This document shows positions 63,743-64,000 of a DNA stretch of 64,000 nt, piece by piece (position 1 is the stretch's first letter; each line of letters opens with the position of its first letter). The position numbers and the translations under genes were made by a program. The notes below the pieces were generated by a model that worked only from the letters and a program-made list of their open reading frames with translations, made no database searches and was not told the DNA's origin. This DNA is from Bactericera cockerelli (lineage: Eukaryota > Arthropoda > Insecta > Hemiptera > Triozidae): the NCBI GenBank assembly GCA_024516035.1, contig CM044955.1, positions 52,498,226 through 52,562,225 of the forward strand. The letters run 5' to 3'.

Positions 63743-64000
63743 TGCCACTTTGTATGTAAGTAATGTTAACGTATGGAAAAGTACAGTAAAAAGTATGGCA
63801 ACAAGCATGACTCAACTATCATATTAAGGTCGTTGACAGTTGACAGGTCGTTCGAGCCGATTTTTCTGGTGTGTTAGACAAGACTTACAAGAGTAAACAG
63901 TTGTTTTCAGGTAATTAACTTTGAAGACGGGTATACCTTTCTATTATTTTTTATTATAATAATTTATCTTTGTCAAATAAATGGAAATGTTGTTAAAAAA
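63743..64000. other. AT-rich end of window, no gene seen
   Basis: No repeat, exon or coding frame was recognised. Confidence 0.35.

Overview
This window is eukaryotic, non-coding-rich, AT-rich DNA from an animal. It is most likely an arthropod, plausibly an insect. The reasons are the dense mix of tRNA-headed and 5S-headed SINEs, CR1/Jockey-type LINEs, non-autonomous Helitrons, TA-flanked fold-back elements, a hAT-like element, and frequent CCTA, CA and GA microsatellites. The species cannot be read from the sequence; a hemipteran is only a guess. Almost all long open frames here are microsatellite or transposon artefacts. There is no operon, CRISPR array or prokaryotic signal.

Host gene content: one exon is convincing. 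On the minus strand at 62685-62819 it encodes the C-terminal end of a receptor-type guanylyl cyclase, with a clean 3' splice site just upstream. The rest of that gene must lie beyond the window or across long introns filled with repeats. One further open frame (about 55580-55968, plus) looks coding but is not recognised.

Layout: 0-3.6 kb holds SINEs and a poly(A). 3.77-8.36 kb holds a nearly complete two-ORF LINE on the minus strand: a PHD-finger ORF1, then an endonuclease/reverse transcriptase ORF2 broken by one stop and one frameshift, with a SINE in its 3' region. 9.3-10.5 kb is a minisatellite of about 58 bp units. 10.86-13.28 kb is a nest: a TAA-flanked terminal-inverted-repeat element contains an 885 bp palindrome and a microsatellite split by a solo LTR. 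13.5-19.8 kb holds SINEs and a 367 bp fold-back element. 20.0-21.4 kb has two Helitrons joined end to end, and a third at 23.2 kb splits a LINE tail. 24.5-38.9 kb holds LINE tails, SINEs and short inverted-repeat elements. 39.28-42.17 kb is a 2.9 kb palindrome whose arms both carry the 3' end of a Tc1/mariner-superfamily transposase. 42.5-44.5 kb has two minisatellites, one inside an element that splits a SINE. 46.1-46.4 kb is a full-length 5S-rRNA-derived SINE with target duplications. 49.9-51.0 kb is a Helitron, and 51.3-52.9 kb a hAT-like element with an 8 bp duplication. The remainder to 64 kb is SINEs, a GAAAGA array, hairpin-ended elements, the guanylyl cyclase exon and a LINE remnant.

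Two patterns cross family boundaries. A 5S-headed and a tRNA-headed SINE share one central domain, and that domain appears with several different 3' tails. A short motif around CTCGAGAACGGTA recurs in Helitrons, palindromes and hairpin-ended elements, often just after a TG-rich microsatellite.
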